Positions 21,717 to 34,659 of a DNA stretch of 64,000 nucleotides are shown here, one piece after another. The notes under the pieces are model-generated. The model was given only the letters and a program-made list of their open reading frames with translations. It was not told the origin of the DNA and searched no databases. The translations under genes and the position numbers were made by a program. This DNA is from Chthoniobacterales bacterium (GTDB lineage: Bacteria > Verrucomicrobiota > Verrucomicrobiia > Chthoniobacterales > UBA10450), in the NCBI GenBank assembly GCA_013815325.1, contig JACDGM010000004.1, positions 1 to 64,000 on the forward strand, read 5' to 3'. Position 1 is the stretch's first letter, and each line of letters begins with the position of its first letter.

Positions 21717-24140
21717 ATGACCGACCTTCGCTTCGCCTTTCGCCAACTTCTGAAGTCTCCCGGCTTCACCTTCATCGCCGTCCTCACCCTCGCTCTCGGC
21801 ATCGGCGCGAACACCGCGATTTTCACCATCGTCCACGCCGTCTTTCTCGAGCCGCTGCCGTATCGCGACGCGAATCGCATTGTCGCCATCTGGGAGACGA
21901 ACGCACAAACCCCGGGGCGTTCCAATGTCGTCGCGCCGGCGAATTTCCTTCGCTGGCAGGAACGTGTGACCTCGTTCGACGCGTTGGCGGCGTTCGCGGA
22001 AACGCGAGTAAACCTTTCCGGCACGGAGAACCCCGAGGAGGTCGTCGCCCAAAATGTGACTGCGCCCTTCTTCTCGGTGCTCGGCATTGGGCCGATGTTA
22101 GGACGCACCTTCACCGCGGAGGAAAGTGCGGACCCGAACTCGTCCGCTGTGATCTTGAGTGAGGAATTATGGCAGCGCCGGTTCGGATCGGACCCGGGAA
22201 TCATCGGCCGCGCGATTCAGTTAAACAGCAAACCGCAGACGGTTGTCGGGGTGATGCCGGCTGGCGTCCGTCTGTTTCTAAAAACCGGCTCATTGGTAGG
22301 CAAGCCGGCCGATCTCTGGCGTACGCTACCGATAGGAGCTGCCGAGCGCGAGCCGCGCGGCCGCGTCCTTTCTGTCATCGGACGTTTGAAGCCGGGTGTG
22401 CGCGTCGAAGCCGCGCGCGCCGAGATGAAGGCGATCTCCGCGAGCCTTGCTTCGGAGTTGCCCGCATTCGATACCGGCTGGACAACGAAGGTCATCCCGC
22501 TGCGCGAAGAGTTAGCGCACGACGTTAGGCGCCCGCTGTTCGTTTTATCCGCCGCGGTCGCCTTCGTCCTCCTGATCGCTTGCGCGAATGTCGCCAATCT
22601 CCTCCTCGCTCGCGGCGCCGCGCGGCAGCATGAGCTCGCCATCCGCATTGCGCTCGGCGCCACACGCGGGCAGATCATCCGGCAACTCCTTCTGGAAAGT
22701 GTGGTTCTCGCAATCATCGGCGGCTTCGCCAGTCTCCTGATTGCGCAATGGGGCGTGGAGTTTCTCCAGGCGCTCAGCCCGGTCGATCTGATCGCGTCTG
22801 GTCCGTTGAAGTTGAGTTATCCCGTGCTGGCCTTTACCGCGACGATTTCAATTCTTACCGCACTCGGCTGCGGCCTCGCCTCGGCTTTGGAAGGCTCGCG
22901 AGGGAATGCCCAGCAATCACTCGTCGAAGGCGGGCGGCAGATCGGTGCTGGCTTGAGGCATCGCCATTTGCGCCACTCTTTTGTCGTCGCCGAGATCGCG
23001 CTCGCGATGGTCCTGCTCGTCGGCGCCGGGTTGATGTTGCGCAGTTTCGCCACGATGCGCCGGGTCGATCCGGGATTCGATGCGAGCAATGTCCTAACGA
23101 TGCGGATGCAATTGCCGCGGGCGAAGTACGCGGATGATGCCGCGCGGATCCATTTCTTTCGCGATTTGACTGCGCGCGTCGCTGCTTTGCCCGGGGTCGA
23201 GAGCGTCGGCGCGGTGAGCTACTTGCCGATGGCCGGACTTGGCGCCGCGACCAGCTTCACGATCGAAGGGCAACCGCCGCCACCACCGGGACAGGACAAG
23301 GACACGGTCGTCACCGTCTGCGATAACGGTTTCTTCCAGGCCCTGAAAATCCCGCTTGTCCGCGGCCGTCTCTTTGCCGCGCGCGAGACGCAGGAGAAGT
23401 CGAACGTCGTCATCATCAACGAAACGTTCGCGCGTCAAAATTTTCCGAAAGGCGATGCGCTCGGCCAACGAGTGACGATTGATATGGCCGACCCGAATGT
23501 GCCGACCGAAATCATCGGGATCGTGGGCGACACAAAATCTGTCGATCTGGTGACGGCCGCGCGCCCGGCGGCCTACTGGCCTCCTCCGCAACTGGCCTAC
23601 GGCGCGATGACCTTGACCGTGCGCACGAAGGTCGATCCGCTTTCCTTGCGCAGCGCAGTCGAAGCGCAGGTGCGCGCGCTCGACAAAGATCAGCCGGTCT
23701 CGGACGTGCGCACGATGGAGCAATGGGTAGAAAAATCGCTCGAACAGGCGCGTTTCAGCTCCCGTCTCCTCGCGCTCTTCGCGGGCCTGGCTCTCGTGCT
23801 GGCCGCGGTCGGCATCTACGGCGTGATGTCATTCGCGGTCAACCAGCGCACCTCGGAGATCGGCGTCCGCCTCGCCCTTGGCGCTGAGGAGCGCGACATC
23901 CTGCGCATGATCGTCGGCGACGGCATGCGCCTAACGGGGATCGGCCTTGGGATTGGCGTTCTCGTCGCGCTCGCCTTGAGCCGCAGCCTAACGAGTCTGC
24001 TTTTCGCGGTTGGCGCTTCCGATCCGGCGACTTTTGTAGTGATCGCGGGACTCATCGCCGCCGTCGCTTTGTTTGCTTCCTGGCTGCCGGCGCGTCGCGC
24101 GTCGCGTGTCAATCCAGTCCAGGCGCTCCGTGCCGCATGA
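21717..24140 (+). CDS. ADOP-family permease (807 aa)
   Basis: '[49 protein letters not shown]'; '[20 protein letters not shown]'. Confidence 0.93.
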   Translation: MTDLRFAFRQLLKSPGFTFIAVLTLALGIGANTAIFTIVHAVFLEPLPYRDANRIVAIWETNAQTPGRSNVVAPANFLRWQERVTSFDALAAFAETRVNLSGTENPEEVVAQNVTAPFFSVLGIGPMLGRTFTAEESADPNSSAVILSEELWQRRFGSDPGIIGRAIQLNSKPQTVVGVMPAGVRLFLKTGSLVGKPADLWRTLPIGAAEREPRGRVLSVIGRLKPGVRVEAARAEMKAISASLASELPAFDTGWTTKVIPLREELAHDVRRPLFVLSAAVAFVLLIACANVANLLLARGAARQHELAIRIALGATRGQIIRQLLLESVVLAIIGGFASLLIAQWGVEFLQALSPVDLIASGPLKLSYPVLAFTATISILTALGCGLASALEGSRGNAQQSLVEGGRQIGAGLRHRHLRHSFVVAEIALAMVLLVGAGLMLRSFATMRRVDPGFDASNVLTMRMQLPRAKYADDAARIHFFRDLTARVAALPGVESVGAVSYLPMAGLGAATSFTIEGQPPPPPGQDKDTVVTVCDNGFFQALKIPLVRGRLFAARETQEKSNVVIINETFARQNFPKGDALGQRVTIDMADPNVPTEIIGIVGDTKSVDLVTAARPAAYWPPPQLAYGAMTLTVRTKVDPLSLRSAVEAQVRALDKDQPVSDVRTMEQWVEKSLEQARFSSRLLALFAGLALVLAAVGIYGVMSFAVNQRTSEIGVRLALGAEERDILRMIVGDGMRLTGIGLGIGVLVALALSRSLTSLLFAVGASDPATFVVIAGLIAAVALFASWLPARRASRVNPVQALRAA

Positions 24141-24148
24141 CCACCAAT

Positions 24149-24207
24149 CAGCCCGTAACGCAGCCCCGCATGTGCGGGGCGAGGCCGGGCTTTCCATCAC
24201 CAATCAG
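24149..24207. repeat. Intergenic repeat, family C copy 1
   Basis: cccgtaacgcagcc(ccgcatgtgcg)gggcgaggccgggctttccatca; matches 31668-31715. Confidence 0.65.
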
Positions 24208-24222
24208 AAATCAGCAATTCTT

Positions 24223-26640
24223 ATGACCGACCTTCGCTTCGCCCTGCGCCAGCTCCGCAAATCCCCCGGCTTCACCGCCCTCACCGTCCTGACCCTTGCC
24301 CTCGGCATCGGCCTTAACACCGCGATATTTTCCCTGATCAACGATTTGTTTTTACGCGGCCTGCCTTTCAGCGAGCCGCAGCGATTGCTTCACGTCCAGG
24401 CGAAATCCGGCGACGACGAGCGACCGATTCCGATCGGTGCGCCGCGTTTTCTGCAGCTGCGCGAGGCGAAGGCGGTCTTTTCCGGGTTCGCCGGCGAGAA
24501 CGGCACGGGCGCGACCATGACGGGTCTCGGCGATGCGGTCACGCTTCCAGTCTTTCGAGTGACGGCGAATTATTTCGATGTCCTCGGCGTGCGTCCAATT
24601 CGCGGCCGCAATTTTTTGCCGCAGGAAGAAGAGGGCGCGGATGTCGCCATCGTTTCGGAAAGTTTTTGGAAGAAGCGCCTCGGCGGTGATCCCGAAGTTC
24701 TGGGCCGGGCAGTCACTCTCGACGGCGTGCCGCACACGATCGTGGGCGTGATTCCGAACATGCCGGTGAAATGGGTCGGGCCGAACGGCAACGAGATTTG
24801 GACGACGAAACCGTTTGTCATTCCCGGATTTTCCTATGAGCGCATGATGCGCGGCACCGGTTTTCTGCGCGCGGTTGGCCGTTTGAAACCGGGTGTATCG
24901 TTAGGCCAGGCGCGCGCCGGGCTGGCGACGCTCGAGCAAAATTACCGCAGTCAATTTGCGGATAAAATCGACGCGAAGTACGCGCTCGTCAGCATGACGC
25001 TGCCGGAAGATGTGACGGAAGAAATTCGGCCCGCCTTCGCCACGCTTCTGGCCGCGGTCGCGTTCGTTTTACTGATCGCGTGCAGCAACGTCGCCAACCT
25101 GCTTCTTGTTCGATTCAGCGGACGCCGGCGCGAAATTTCGCTCCGCATGGCGCTGGGCGCATCGCGCGCCAGCGTGGTGCGCTTGTTCGTTTACGAGAGC
25201 GTGCTCATCAGCGTGCTCGCAGGAATTCTCGGCGCGCTCCTCGCCGCGGAGCTGGTCCCGCTCGTGCCGAAACTAGCGGCGGATTTTCTGCCCCTTGAAG
25301 GCAACCGAGCGAGCGGAATGTCCTGGGCAGTGCTGGGATTCACCATCGCCTTGTCGCTGCTCACCGGTTTGCTCATGGGCGTTTATCCGGCGCTGCAAAG
25401 TTCGCGCACGGATTTGGTCGACGGCTTGAAGGAAGGCGGGCGCGGGTCGAGCGGGAGCGTGCGGCAACAACGTTTCCGCCGCGTGCTCGTCGCCGCGCAA
25501 GTCGCGCTCTCCGTCACGCTCCTCGCCGGTGCCGCACTCTTGATCGCGAGTTTCGTGCGCTTGAGTCATCAGGAAACAGGCTTTCGCGCGGAGCGCACCT
25601 GGGTCGGCTTTGTGAATTATCCCAGCTCTTCCTACCCGGACATCGCCGCGCGTCATCGCTTCGCAGAGCAGATCATCGACAAATTACGAAACACGCCCGG
25701 TCTCGAAAGCGCGGCGGCGAGCGGCGATTTCCCTTTGATCGGCGGCAATAACTTAACCCTTTACGCGCGTGGCGATCGCGAGTTGCCGCCGGTGCCGCAA
25801 CGCGCGGCCGCGCCCTCACACGATGTCGCGCCCGGCTACCTGCGCTTCTGGGGCATTCCAATTTTGAGCGGCCGTGATTTCGATCAGCGCGATCTCGACG
25901 GCCGCGCCAACGTTGTTCTGATCAGCAAATCCGGCGCGCGCAAACTTTACGGCGCGGAAAATCCGATCGGCAAAATCCTCGCGGTCACGAGCGGCGGCGT
26001 GCCTTGCGAAATTATCGGCATCGTCGGCGACGTGCGCGGCGACCGGCTCAATCTCGTGCACGACATGGAATTTTATCGTCCGTGGGGTCAGGAAAATTTC
26101 CCCTTCATGACGATCGCGGTGCGCAGTTCGCAATCGCTCGAAGCCATCACCAGGCTGGTGCAATCCGCGATTAACACGCTCGACTCGACGATGGCGATCG
26201 CGCAGCCGCAAATGATGGACACGGTGATGCGACAGGCCTTGGGCCAGGCGCGTTTGATGATGTGGCTGCTCGGCATTTTCGCCGGCGTCGCGCTCCTGCT
26301 CGCGACCGTGGGAATTTACGGCGCGGTGGCTTACACCGTCGAGCAACGCACGGGCGAGATCGGGGTGCGCATGGCGCTGGGCGCGCAGACGGCGGACGTA
26401 TTGCGGCTGGTCGTTAGGCAAGGAATGGGGCCGGTCGTGATCGGGCTGGTCGCCGGACTTGGTGCGGCGGTCGCACTCGGCACTCTGCTCGCTTCGCAGC
26501 TGTATGAAGTCTCGGCGCACAATCCCCTGCTCCTCACCGCCACAGCTTTTACCCCCGCGTTCGCCGCGCTCCTCGCCTGCCTGATTCCGGCGCGACGCGC
26601 CACCTTGGTGAACCCGATCGAAGCGCTCCGCACAGAATGA
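24223..26640 (+). CDS. ADOP-family permease; start at [11 protein letters not shown]
   Basis: ADOP N-term, FtsX domains, '[20 protein letters not shown]'. Confidence 0.92.
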   Translation: MTDLRFALRQLRKSPGFTALTVLTLALGIGLNTAIFSLINDLFLRGLPFSEPQRLLHVQAKSGDDERPIPIGAPRFLQLREAKAVFSGFAGENGTGATMTGLGDAVTLPVFRVTANYFDVLGVRPIRGRNFLPQEEEGADVAIVSESFWKKRLGGDPEVLGRAVTLDGVPHTIVGVIPNMPVKWVGPNGNEIWTTKPFVIPGFSYERMMRGTGFLRAVGRLKPGVSLGQARAGLATLEQNYRSQFADKIDAKYALVSMTLPEDVTEEIRPAFATLLAAVAFVLLIACSNVANLLLVRFSGRRREISLRMALGASRASVVRLFVYESVLISVLAGILGALLAAELVPLVPKLAADFLPLEGNRASGMSWAVLGFTIALSLLTGLLMGVYPALQSSRTDLVDGLKEGGRGSSGSVRQQRFRRVLVAAQVALSVTLLAGAALLIASFVRLSHQETGFRAERTWVGFVNYPSSSYPDIAARHRFAEQIIDKLRNTPGLESAAASGDFPLIGGNNLTLYARGDRELPPVPQRAAAPSHDVAPGYLRFWGIPILSGRDFDQRDLDGRANVVLISKSGARKLYGAENPIGKILAVTSGGVPCEIIGIVGDVRGDRLNLVHDMEFYRPWGQENFPFMTIAVRSSQSLEAITRLVQSAINTLDSTMAIAQPQMMDTVMRQALGQARLMMWLLGIFAGVALLLATVGIYGAVAYTVEQRTGEIGVRMALGAQTADVLRLVVRQGMGPVVIGLVAGLGAAVALGTLLASQLYEVSAHNPLLLTATAFTPAFAALLACLIPARRATLVNPIEALRTE

Positions 26641-26647
26641 AAATCTC

Positions 26648-29029
26648 ATGAACAATTTACGTTTCGCATTTCGCCGGTTGCGCAATTCACCAGGCTTCAC
26701 TCTCGTCGCGGTGCTCACACTCGCGCTCGGAATTGGCGCGAACACGGCCATCTTTAGCGTCGTCAACGGCGTCTTGCTCCGTCCGTTGCCCTACCCAGAT
26801 CCGGAGCGGTTGGTCACACTGAAATCGAACCAGTCTTCGCTGGAACTGGCGGACATCGCCGCGCAAAACAAGAGCTTCGAGAGTATCGGCGGGGTCGGCG
26901 TTCAAGCCGCGGATTATGCAGGTGGAGTTGAGCCGATCCAGCTCGAGGTCGGTCTGGTCGCGGGCGATTTCTTTCGCGTGCTCGGCACCCGGGCCGCGCT
27001 CGGCCGCACCCTCACCGCGGAGGATGATCGCTTCGGCGGTCCGCACGATGTGGTGCTAAGCCATGAAATTTGGCAGCGCCAATTTGCGGGCGACCCGGGA
27101 GTGCTCAGTCGCAACATCACGCTCGCGGGCCAGAGCTATACCGTCATCGGGGTGCTGCCGGCGGAATTCCGTTCGCCGCGCGGAACCCTCGACGCCTTTG
27201 CTTCGGTCCATGTCTTTTATCCGCTCGCTGCTAAGGCGCGTGGCGCGCATCTGCTCCGGGTGTACGCCAAATTGCGTTCCGGCCTAACGATCGCGGCAGC
27301 GCAGACCGAAATGCGCGTGATCGATCAACGCCTCGCGCTCGCGAATCCGGACGAAAACAAAGATCGACAGAGCACGCTCCTTTCTCTCCACGAACGAATG
27401 GTCGGAGATATTCGCCCCGCGCTTCTCGTCCTCTTCGGCGCGGTCGGTCTGGTGCTGCTGATCGCGTGCGCGAACTTCGCCAACCTGCTCCTCGCGCGCA
27501 CCGCCACGCGCCGCCAGGAGCTGACCGTGCGCGCTGCGCTCGGCGCGGGACGCGGAAGCTTGATCGGCCAGGTGCTGATCGAAAGCATATTACTTGCGCT
27601 GCTCGGCGGAGCCGCCGGTTTATTGTTAGGCAGTTGGGGAGTCGACGCGCTCCTCGCCTTGCGCCCCGAGGATCTTTCGCAGGTCGAGAATGTGCACCTC
27701 GATGGATGGGTGCTCGCCTTCACCTTCCTGCTCGCGCTTGTGACCGGCGTCGTCTTTGGCGTGCTGCCGGCGTGGGAAGCGACGCGGGTGGAAATCAACA
27801 ACGTCCTCAGCTCGAGCAGTCGCAGCGTGACGGCGACGCGTTCAACTTTCCGCAGTTTCCTTGTCATCGCGGAACTCGCTCTTGCGCTCGTGTTGCTCAT
27901 CGGCGCGGGTTTGCTCGGGAAGACTTTTTGGCGCCTAACGAGTGTCGCACCTGGTTTCAATGTCGATCACATCCTAACGATGCGCGTCGAGCTGCCGGAG
28001 GCGCGCTATCGAGCGGTTGAACCGCAGACTCGATTCCGCGAGCAAGTGCTCGAAAATCTGAATGCACTGCCCGGCGTGCAGGCGGCGATGATCAGTGAGA
28101 TGCCGCTTGGCGGGAACGCGATTAATCACAATTTCATCATCGAAGGCCGGCCGCCGCTCACTCCCGGCGAAGAGCCCGAGCTCTTTAACCGCAGCATCGC
28201 GGGCGACTACTTCAAGGTTCTCGGAATTCCGCTTTTACAGGGCCGCGCTCTGACGCGCGACGACCGCGCCGGCGTCCCAGCCGTGGGCGTGATCAACGAA
28301 GCAATGGCGAGAAAGTATTTCCCGAGCGCCAGTCCGCTCGGCGCGCGCATTCGTTGGGCGCGCGACGAAGGCGTGGATTGGATCACGATCGTCGGTGTCG
28401 TCGGCAACGTGCGGCACTTCAGCCTCGCGGCGGCGGAAGAGCCGACGATCTACACGTCCTACGCGCAATCGGGCCAGGAATGGAAACGCTGGAGCGAGAT
28501 CGTGGTGAAAACCGCTGGCACACCCGCGCCGGCCTTCATCGCGCAATGCAAAGCGATGGTCTGGAAAGTCGATCCACTCATCCCGGTGACAAACATCCGG
28601 CCAATGTCCGAAGTCATGGCCGTCTCGCTCGCCGAACAACGTTTCAACACTCTGTTGCTCGCCATTTTCGCGGCCGTGGCGCTCCTCCTCGCCGGCGTCG
28701 GTCTCTATGGCGCGCTTGCCTTTTTGGTCACGCAGCGGACGCGTGAAATCGGCATCCGCGTCGCGCTCGGCGCGCAGGCGCGTGACGTCATGCGGCTCGT
28801 GCTGCGCCAGGGAATGACGTTGTCGCTCGCGGGGATTGTAGCGGGCGTGTGCGTGGCGCTCATCGCCACACGCGTTCTCGCGGGATTGCTTTACGGCGTT
28901 TCGCCGACAGATCCCCTAGCATTCGCCGCGCTCGCAATTTTGCTCCTTCTCGTCGCTCTCGCGGCCTGCGTCGTTCCGGCGCGGCGCGCCATCAAAGTCG
29001 ATCCGATCGTCGCGTTGCGAACCGAATAA
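26648..29029 (+). CDS. ADOP-family permease (793 aa)
   Basis: '[49 protein letters not shown]'; '[20 protein letters not shown]'. Confidence 0.93.
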   Translation: MNNLRFAFRRLRNSPGFTLVAVLTLALGIGANTAIFSVVNGVLLRPLPYPDPERLVTLKSNQSSLELADIAAQNKSFESIGGVGVQAADYAGGVEPIQLEVGLVAGDFFRVLGTRAALGRTLTAEDDRFGGPHDVVLSHEIWQRQFAGDPGVLSRNITLAGQSYTVIGVLPAEFRSPRGTLDAFASVHVFYPLAAKARGAHLLRVYAKLRSGLTIAAAQTEMRVIDQRLALANPDENKDRQSTLLSLHERMVGDIRPALLVLFGAVGLVLLIACANFANLLLARTATRRQELTVRAALGAGRGSLIGQVLIESILLALLGGAAGLLLGSWGVDALLALRPEDLSQVENVHLDGWVLAFTFLLALVTGVVFGVLPAWEATRVEINNVLSSSSRSVTATRSTFRSFLVIAELALALVLLIGAGLLGKTFWRLTSVAPGFNVDHILTMRVELPEARYRAVEPQTRFREQVLENLNALPGVQAAMISEMPLGGNAINHNFIIEGRPPLTPGEEPELFNRSIAGDYFKVLGIPLLQGRALTRDDRAGVPAVGVINEAMARKYFPSASPLGARIRWARDEGVDWITIVGVVGNVRHFSLAAAEEPTIYTSYAQSGQEWKRWSEIVVKTAGTPAPAFIAQCKAMVWKVDPLIPVTNIRPMSEVMAVSLAEQRFNTLLLAIFAAVALLLAGVGLYGALAFLVTQRTREIGIRVALGAQARDVMRLVLRQGMTLSLAGIVAGVCVALIATRVLAGLLYGVSPTDPLAFAALAILLLLVALAACVVPARRAIKVDPIVALRTE

Positions 29030-29045
29030 CCAAAACCCAAAACAT

Positions 29046-31589
29046 ATGATCCACGATTTGAGATTCGCCTTCCGGCAACTTTGGAAATCACCCGGCTTTA
29101 CCTTTGCTGCCGTCACCGTGCTCGCGCTCGGGATCGGCGTGAACACCGCCATTTTCACGCTCGTGAACCAGATGTTATTCCAGCCGCCGGCCTACGAGCG
29201 GCCTAACGAGATCGTGCAGCTCTTTTCCCAGGACAAAAAGGATCCGAAAAGCTTTCGTACTTTCTCCTATCCGACCTACCGAGATGTGCGGGAACAGAAC
29301 ACCGTCTTCTCCGGCCTCCTGGCGCACGACAGAACTCTCGTAGGGCTCGGCGAAAAGGGAATCAACCGCCGCGTCCTCGCGGACATCGTAAGCTCCAACT
29401 ATTTTGCGGTCCTCGGCGTGAGGCCCGCCTTCGGACGCACGTTTCTCCCGGAAGAGGAGAAGGCGGGTCGCGACGAGCGGGTCGCGATCGTGAGCTACAG
29501 CTATTGGCAGAAGCATGGGCGCGATCCGTCGCTCCTCGGTGGCAGTCTCTTAATCAACGGTCGCGCCTTCACCGTCGTCGGGATCATGCCGGAGGGATTC
29601 ACCGGGACGCAGAGCATCCCTTCGCCGTCCGCCTGGCTCCCGCTCGGCGTTTATGACGAAATCATGAACGATCTCGGCGGTGGGTCTAACGAGTCACTGG
29701 CTGCGCGCGGGAACGACCGACTCTTGCTCATCGGCCGGCTCAAACCCGGAGTGACAGCCGCGGCCGCAGCGCCCGCGCTCAAGGGTCTCGCCGCGAATCT
29801 GGAAAAGGCGTTTCCGGTCGAACAAAAAGATCAGACGTTGATGACGGCGCCGCTCGACCGCTTCTCCACCAGCAGTGATCCTTTGGAGCCCGGGCCAGAG
29901 AAGACCATCGGAGTCCTGCTCTCGGCGATGGCGGCCGTGGTCCTGCTCGTGGCCTGTCTGAACCTGGCAAACATGCTCCTCGCGCGCGGGACCGCGCGGC
30001 GCAAAGAGATCGCGACCCGTCTCGCGCTCGGAGCGAGCCGCTTTCGACTCGTTAGGCAACTCCTCACCGAGGGCTTCGTCCTCGCGCTCCTCGGTGGCCT
30101 CGGCGGACTCCTTCTCGGACTCTGGTCCTCCGATTTGCTCATCGCCTCCCTCGGCAAAATCCTGCCGTACGATATCGTCTGGCTGAGCGGGCCGAACCCG
30201 GCGATTCTCGGGGCGACGCTGCTTTTCTGCATTCTCGGCACGCTCTGTTTCGCCCTCGGGCCGGCGCTCAAACTCTCCCGCGTGGCTGTCCTTGGAGATT
30301 TGAAAGAACAAGCCGGCGAGGATGTCGTTAGGCCGGGTTGGAAATTTCTCCCGCGCAATCCGCTCGTCGTCGTGCAAATCGCTTTCTCCCTCGCGCTCGT
30401 GACCGCAGCGGCGCTTTTCATTCGCGGCGCCGGGAAAGCGGCGGCGGTCGAATCGGGACTGCAGGCCGACCAAACCTTCCTCATGGAAGTGGATGCGGGC
30501 CTGGGCGGTTTCGAGCAAAAGCGGGCACAGGTACTTTACCGCACACTGGAGGAGAAATTGGCCTCGCTTCCGGGCGTCGAACACGCGGGCGTTTCGGCGA
30601 CGGTGCCATTAGGGGATCGCTTCGTGATGAGGACGGTGCAGCGCGCCGGCGTCGCGCCCGATCCGAATGCCGAAGCCATCAGTCCGTTCTGGAACAGCGT
30701 CGGGGCGGATTATTTCGCCGCGGCCGGTTTGCCGCTGCGGCGCGGTCGCGCCTTCACGCAGACGGAGGCGACGGAACCCCGCGGACCGGCGGTCGCGATC
30801 ATCGACGAAGTGCTCGCGAAGAAGTTGTGGCCTAACGAGGACGCGCTCGGACAAAGCATCCAGTTCCCGATCCGCACCGACGCGCCCCCGGAAAAAATCG
30901 ACGCCGGGAGCGGCGAGATCCGGCGCGGCCAGTCGATCGAGATCGTCGGCATCGTCGGGGCGGTAAAGACCCGGCTGCTCGGCGAGCAGGCGCCCGGAAC
31001 GCTTTACCTGCCCTTCGCGCGCGGATTCCAGAGCGATGTTTTCTTTTTCGTGCGGTTCGCCTCATTGCCGGCGAGGAACGAGCCCGCCGCCGCCGAGCTG
31101 CTGCGGCGGACCTTGCGAGGTGTCGATCCGGTGCTGCCCATTCTCGAGCTGAGGACTTTCGCGAAGCACACGGATGCCAATCCGCACCTTTGGATTGTGC
31201 GGGCAGGAGCGGCGTTGTTCTCGATCTTCGGCGCGCTCGCGCTCGGCTTGGCGGTGATCGGGATTTACGGTGTGAAAGCGTATTCGGTCGCGCGCCGCAC
31301 GCGCGAGATCGGTATCCGCATGGCCCTCGGCGCGCAGCGCGGGACCGTGCTCTGGATGATTTTGCGTGAAGGCCTAACGATGATTGTGGTCGGGCTCATC
31401 CTGGGATTTCTCCTCGCCATCGCGACCGGCAAAATCGTCAGCAGCATTTTGTTCCAAGTGAGTCCGCTCGACCCGTTCGCGTTCACCCTCGCGCCCGCAG
31501 TTTTGGCGCTGGCCGCTTTGCTCGCGACCTGGCTGCCCGCGCGCCGCGCCACCCGCATCAGCCCGATGGCCGCCCTTCGTCATGAGTAA
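29046..31589 (+). CDS. ADOP-family permease (847 aa)
   Basis: '[43 protein letters not shown]'; 'TWLPARRATRISPMAALRHE'. Confidence 0.92.
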   Translation: MIHDLRFAFRQLWKSPGFTFAAVTVLALGIGVNTAIFTLVNQMLFQPPAYERPNEIVQLFSQDKKDPKSFRTFSYPTYRDVREQNTVFSGLLAHDRTLVGLGEKGINRRVLADIVSSNYFAVLGVRPAFGRTFLPEEEKAGRDERVAIVSYSYWQKHGRDPSLLGGSLLINGRAFTVVGIMPEGFTGTQSIPSPSAWLPLGVYDEIMNDLGGGSNESLAARGNDRLLLIGRLKPGVTAAAAAPALKGLAANLEKAFPVEQKDQTLMTAPLDRFSTSSDPLEPGPEKTIGVLLSAMAAVVLLVACLNLANMLLARGTARRKEIATRLALGASRFRLVRQLLTEGFVLALLGGLGGLLLGLWSSDLLIASLGKILPYDIVWLSGPNPAILGATLLFCILGTLCFALGPALKLSRVAVLGDLKEQAGEDVVRPGWKFLPRNPLVVVQIAFSLALVTAAALFIRGAGKAAAVESGLQADQTFLMEVDAGLGGFEQKRAQVLYRTLEEKLASLPGVEHAGVSATVPLGDRFVMRTVQRAGVAPDPNAEAISPFWNSVGADYFAAAGLPLRRGRAFTQTEATEPRGPAVAIIDEVLAKKLWPNEDALGQSIQFPIRTDAPPEKIDAGSGEIRRGQSIEIVGIVGAVKTRLLGEQAPGTLYLPFARGFQSDVFFFVRFASLPARNEPAAAELLRRTLRGVDPVLPILELRTFAKHTDANPHLWIVRAGAALFSIFGALALGLAVIGIYGVKAYSVARRTREIGIRMALGAQRGTVLWMILREGLTMIVVGLILGFLLAIATGKIVSSILFQVSPLDPFAFTLAPAVLALAALLATWLPARRATRISPMAALRHE

Positions 31590-31667
31590 CCGGACGACGG
31601 CAGTCTTCTGCCCGTGACCCGAGATGAGTGATCGTTAGGCTCTTTTGAAAATCAGCAGTCAAAAATC

Positions 31668-31715
31668 AACCCGTAACGCAGCCGCAGGGCGAGGCCGGGC
31701 TTTCCATCAGCAATC
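31668..31715. repeat. Intergenic repeat, family C copy 2
   Basis: acccgtaacgcagccgcagggcgaggccgggctttccatcagcaatc. Confidence 0.6.
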
Positions 31716-31716
31716 T

Positions 31717-34119
31717 ATGAATGATCTCCGTTACGCGTTCCGCATTCTTCTCAAATCTCCCGGCTTCACGCTAATCGCCGTCCTTACGCTTGGCTTAGGC
31801 ATCGCCGCCAGCACCGCCATTTTTAGCGTGGTCGATGCGGTCTTGCTTCATCCCTTGCCTTACCCCGACTCAGAGGACATCGTCACCGTTTCGCAGACGG
31901 TCCGCAGCACCGGCGTTTCGAACCACGACAGTTCGCCCGCCAATTTCATCGATTGGGCCGGGCAGAACACAGTCTTCTCCACCATGGCCGCGGGCCGAGG
32001 CTGGCAGGCGAATCTGGCCGGCGGCGCGGAGCCGGAGCGCATCCGCACAACCATGGCGTCGTCGCGTTTCTTCACGCTTTTCGGAGTGAACCCAATCCTT
32101 GGGCGGACTTTCGGCGCCGAGGATGCGAAGCCGGGCAACTCGAACGTTGTCGTCTTGAGCTACGCATTATGGTCGCGCCGATACGGAGCCGACCGCGGAA
32201 TTATCGGGCGCGACCTGATTCTCGATGGCGAAAAGTTCAATGTCATCGGCGTCATGCCGGCGACTTTTTCGCCCGACGATTACGGGGAAATGTGGGTGCC
32301 ATCGCCGTGGGATGTTCCGACCCATCAGCTTGCGCCTAACGATAACCCGAGAGAATTCCGCGATCGCAATTATCTCGACGTCTGGGCGCGCTTGAAACCG
32401 GGCGTGACGCTCGCGCGGGCGCAGGCCGAGATGAGCGCGATCGCCCTCCGCCTCGAAAAACAATATCCAAACGCGAATCAGGATACCGGCGTCGTTCTCG
32501 TCCCAATGCATGAGGAAGCGGTCGGCGGACTCCGGCCGATGCTGCTGGTATTGGTAGGCGCGGTTTCTTTTGTCCTCCTCATCGCCTGCGCAAATGTGGC
32601 CAATTTGCTGCTCGCGCGCGCGGCCGGGCGCTCGCGAGAAATTGCCATTCGGACGGCGTTAGGCGCATCGCGGCTGCGCTTGATCCGACAGTTGCTGACG
32701 GAGAGCGCGCTCCTCGCGTTCCTCGGCGGAGCGCTCGGCGTGTTGCTCGCGACCTGGGCGTTGCCGGTTCTGCTTTCGCTCAGTCCGCCGGAGATTGGCG
32801 GGTTCAGCGGCATCGACCTGAACGGCGAAGTGCTCGGATTCAGTCTCCTCGCTTCCGTCCTCACCGGGACGCTGTTCGGTCTCGCGCCCGCACTTTTCGC
32901 ATCGCGCTCCAATCCCAACGATTCGCTCCGCGAAGGCGAGCGCGGGAGTTCGTTAGGCCGAAGCCCGGCGCGTTCCGCCCTCATCGCGGTCGAGATCGCG
33001 CTGTCGTTAGTCTTGCTCGTGGGCGCCGGTCTGATGATGAAAAGCTTCGTCCGGCTCACCGGGGTTGATCCTGGATTTAATCCGGATCATCTCCTGGTCT
33101 TCAACGTTGGCCTGCCATCGTCCGCCGACACTGTGCGCCAGGCGACATTTTATCAGCAGGTCGTCGATCGCCTTAGCTCGGTGCCAGGTGTACAATCGGC
33201 CGGCGCCGTCAGCCGTTTGCCGCTCGCCGGAGGGAACAGCTCGCGTTCCTATGGCATTCTCGGCAACACCGAGAGTTACGAGGCGGATATCCGAGTAAGC
33301 ACGCCGGAATATTTTCGCACGATGGGCATCCCGTTATTGCAAGGCCGCAATTTTACGGAGCACGACACCCGCACTTCGCTCCCAGTCGCAATTATCAACC
33401 AGGCCGCGGCCGCGAATGCTTTCCCCGGTCAAAATCCGATCGGGAAATACCTGACGAACTTCGGTCCGGCTAGTGCGCAACTGCAAGTTATTGGCGTCAT
33501 CGGGAATGTCCGTCACGTCGCGCTGGAAAAGCAGGCGAGGCCGGAGATTTACACGCCACTCACTCAGACGCAGTGGCCCTCCATGTTCGTCGCGGTAAGG
33601 AGCGCGATCGGGAACCCGCTCAGCCTGATTCCGGCCGTGCAAAGCGCAGTCTGGAGCATCGATCGCAATGTGCCGCTGGCCAATCCACGCACGATGCAGG
33701 ACGTGCTGACTCATTCTGTATCGCGGCGGAAATTTACGATGCTGCTGCTCTCGATTTTCGCCGGTCTGGCGACGCTCCTCGCGGCCATCGGGCTCTACGG
33801 CGTCATCTCCTACTCCGTCGCCCAACGAACAAAGGAGATCGGAATCCGCATCGCCCTCGGCGGCCAGCGCGCGGACGTCCTGGCGATGGTTTTGCGTCAA
33901 AGCGGGATGCTCGTTCTCGTTGGAATGCTGGTTGGTTTGCCGGCCGCGTTCGGCGCCACGCATTTGTTAGGCGCGCTCCTTTACGGTGTCGGCGCAACCG
34001 ATTTCCTGACCTATCTATTCGTCATCGGGCTCCTCGGCGCGGCCGCTTTCCTTGCCAGCATCATCCCGGCCTTCCGGGCCACCAAAGTCGACCCAATGGT
34101 CGCGCTTCGTTATGAGTGA
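31717..34119 (+). CDS. ADOP-family permease; start at [12 protein letters not shown]; last of the array
   Basis: ADOP N-term, FtsX domains, '[20 protein letters not shown]'. Confidence 0.92.
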   Translation: MNDLRYAFRILLKSPGFTLIAVLTLGLGIAASTAIFSVVDAVLLHPLPYPDSEDIVTVSQTVRSTGVSNHDSSPANFIDWAGQNTVFSTMAAGRGWQANLAGGAEPERIRTTMASSRFFTLFGVNPILGRTFGAEDAKPGNSNVVVLSYALWSRRYGADRGIIGRDLILDGEKFNVIGVMPATFSPDDYGEMWVPSPWDVPTHQLAPNDNPREFRDRNYLDVWARLKPGVTLARAQAEMSAIALRLEKQYPNANQDTGVVLVPMHEEAVGGLRPMLLVLVGAVSFVLLIACANVANLLLARAAGRSREIAIRTALGASRLRLIRQLLTESALLAFLGGALGVLLATWALPVLLSLSPPEIGGFSGIDLNGEVLGFSLLASVLTGTLFGLAPALFASRSNPNDSLREGERGSSLGRSPARSALIAVEIALSLVLLVGAGLMMKSFVRLTGVDPGFNPDHLLVFNVGLPSSADTVRQATFYQQVVDRLSSVPGVQSAGAVSRLPLAGGNSSRSYGILGNTESYEADIRVSTPEYFRTMGIPLLQGRNFTEHDTRTSLPVAIINQAAAANAFPGQNPIGKYLTNFGPASAQLQVIGVIGNVRHVALEKQARPEIYTPLTQTQWPSMFVAVRSAIGNPLSLIPAVQSAVWSIDRNVPLANPRTMQDVLTHSVSRRKFTMLLLSIFAGLATLLAAIGLYGVISYSVAQRTKEIGIRIALGGQRADVLAMVLRQSGMLVLVGMLVGLPAAFGATHLLGALLYGVGATDFLTYLFVIGLLGAAAFLASIIPAFRATKVDPMVALRYE

Positions 34120-34659
34120 ACCCGCAATCACAGTTTTCCCAGCTAGCCGCCTACGTTGTGAAAGGCTTTGCGTTCTCTAACGAGTGCGACCAGGTCGACC
34201 GGGTCCTGCGCGATGGCGAACCGGCGATCATCGGTGCGGGAGAAAACAAGCAGGCTATTGACGATTTGCGAAAAGTTGCGGGCACTGCTCGATCACATCG
34301 CCAAGCAGCTGGCGCGCTGGCGGCGCCGGAGAATCGAGCGCGCTCTTCACCTGGGCACGGATGAGGGCGTCGGCGTTTTCAGCTCGTGAGAAGGCGTCGG
34401 AGTTAAAGCGAGTATTTGTCAAAACTGCGTTGCCAGGCGGTACAACATCTCATCAAGACGCGCGCCGGATGGCTGATCTCGTCTTGTGAGGCCGGAGGGG
34501 ATGCGCGCTGGTGCAAGTCGGAGGCGGAAATTTTCTCGGCCGGCGCCAACAACAGCGGCAAAGGCGTTGGCCTGGACCAACTCACCGGGCGGCTTCACCC
34601 GCGCGGTTGTCACGCATTCCTCCAACCTTTGTGGATGCAAACTTTCCCTACCGAACAAA

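Noticed and set aside
34120-34640. Short ORFs 34116-34364 +, 34416-34796 + and the overlapping minus ORF
   Set aside because: Overlapping small frames with no coherent domain; probably degenerate spacer after the ADOP array.
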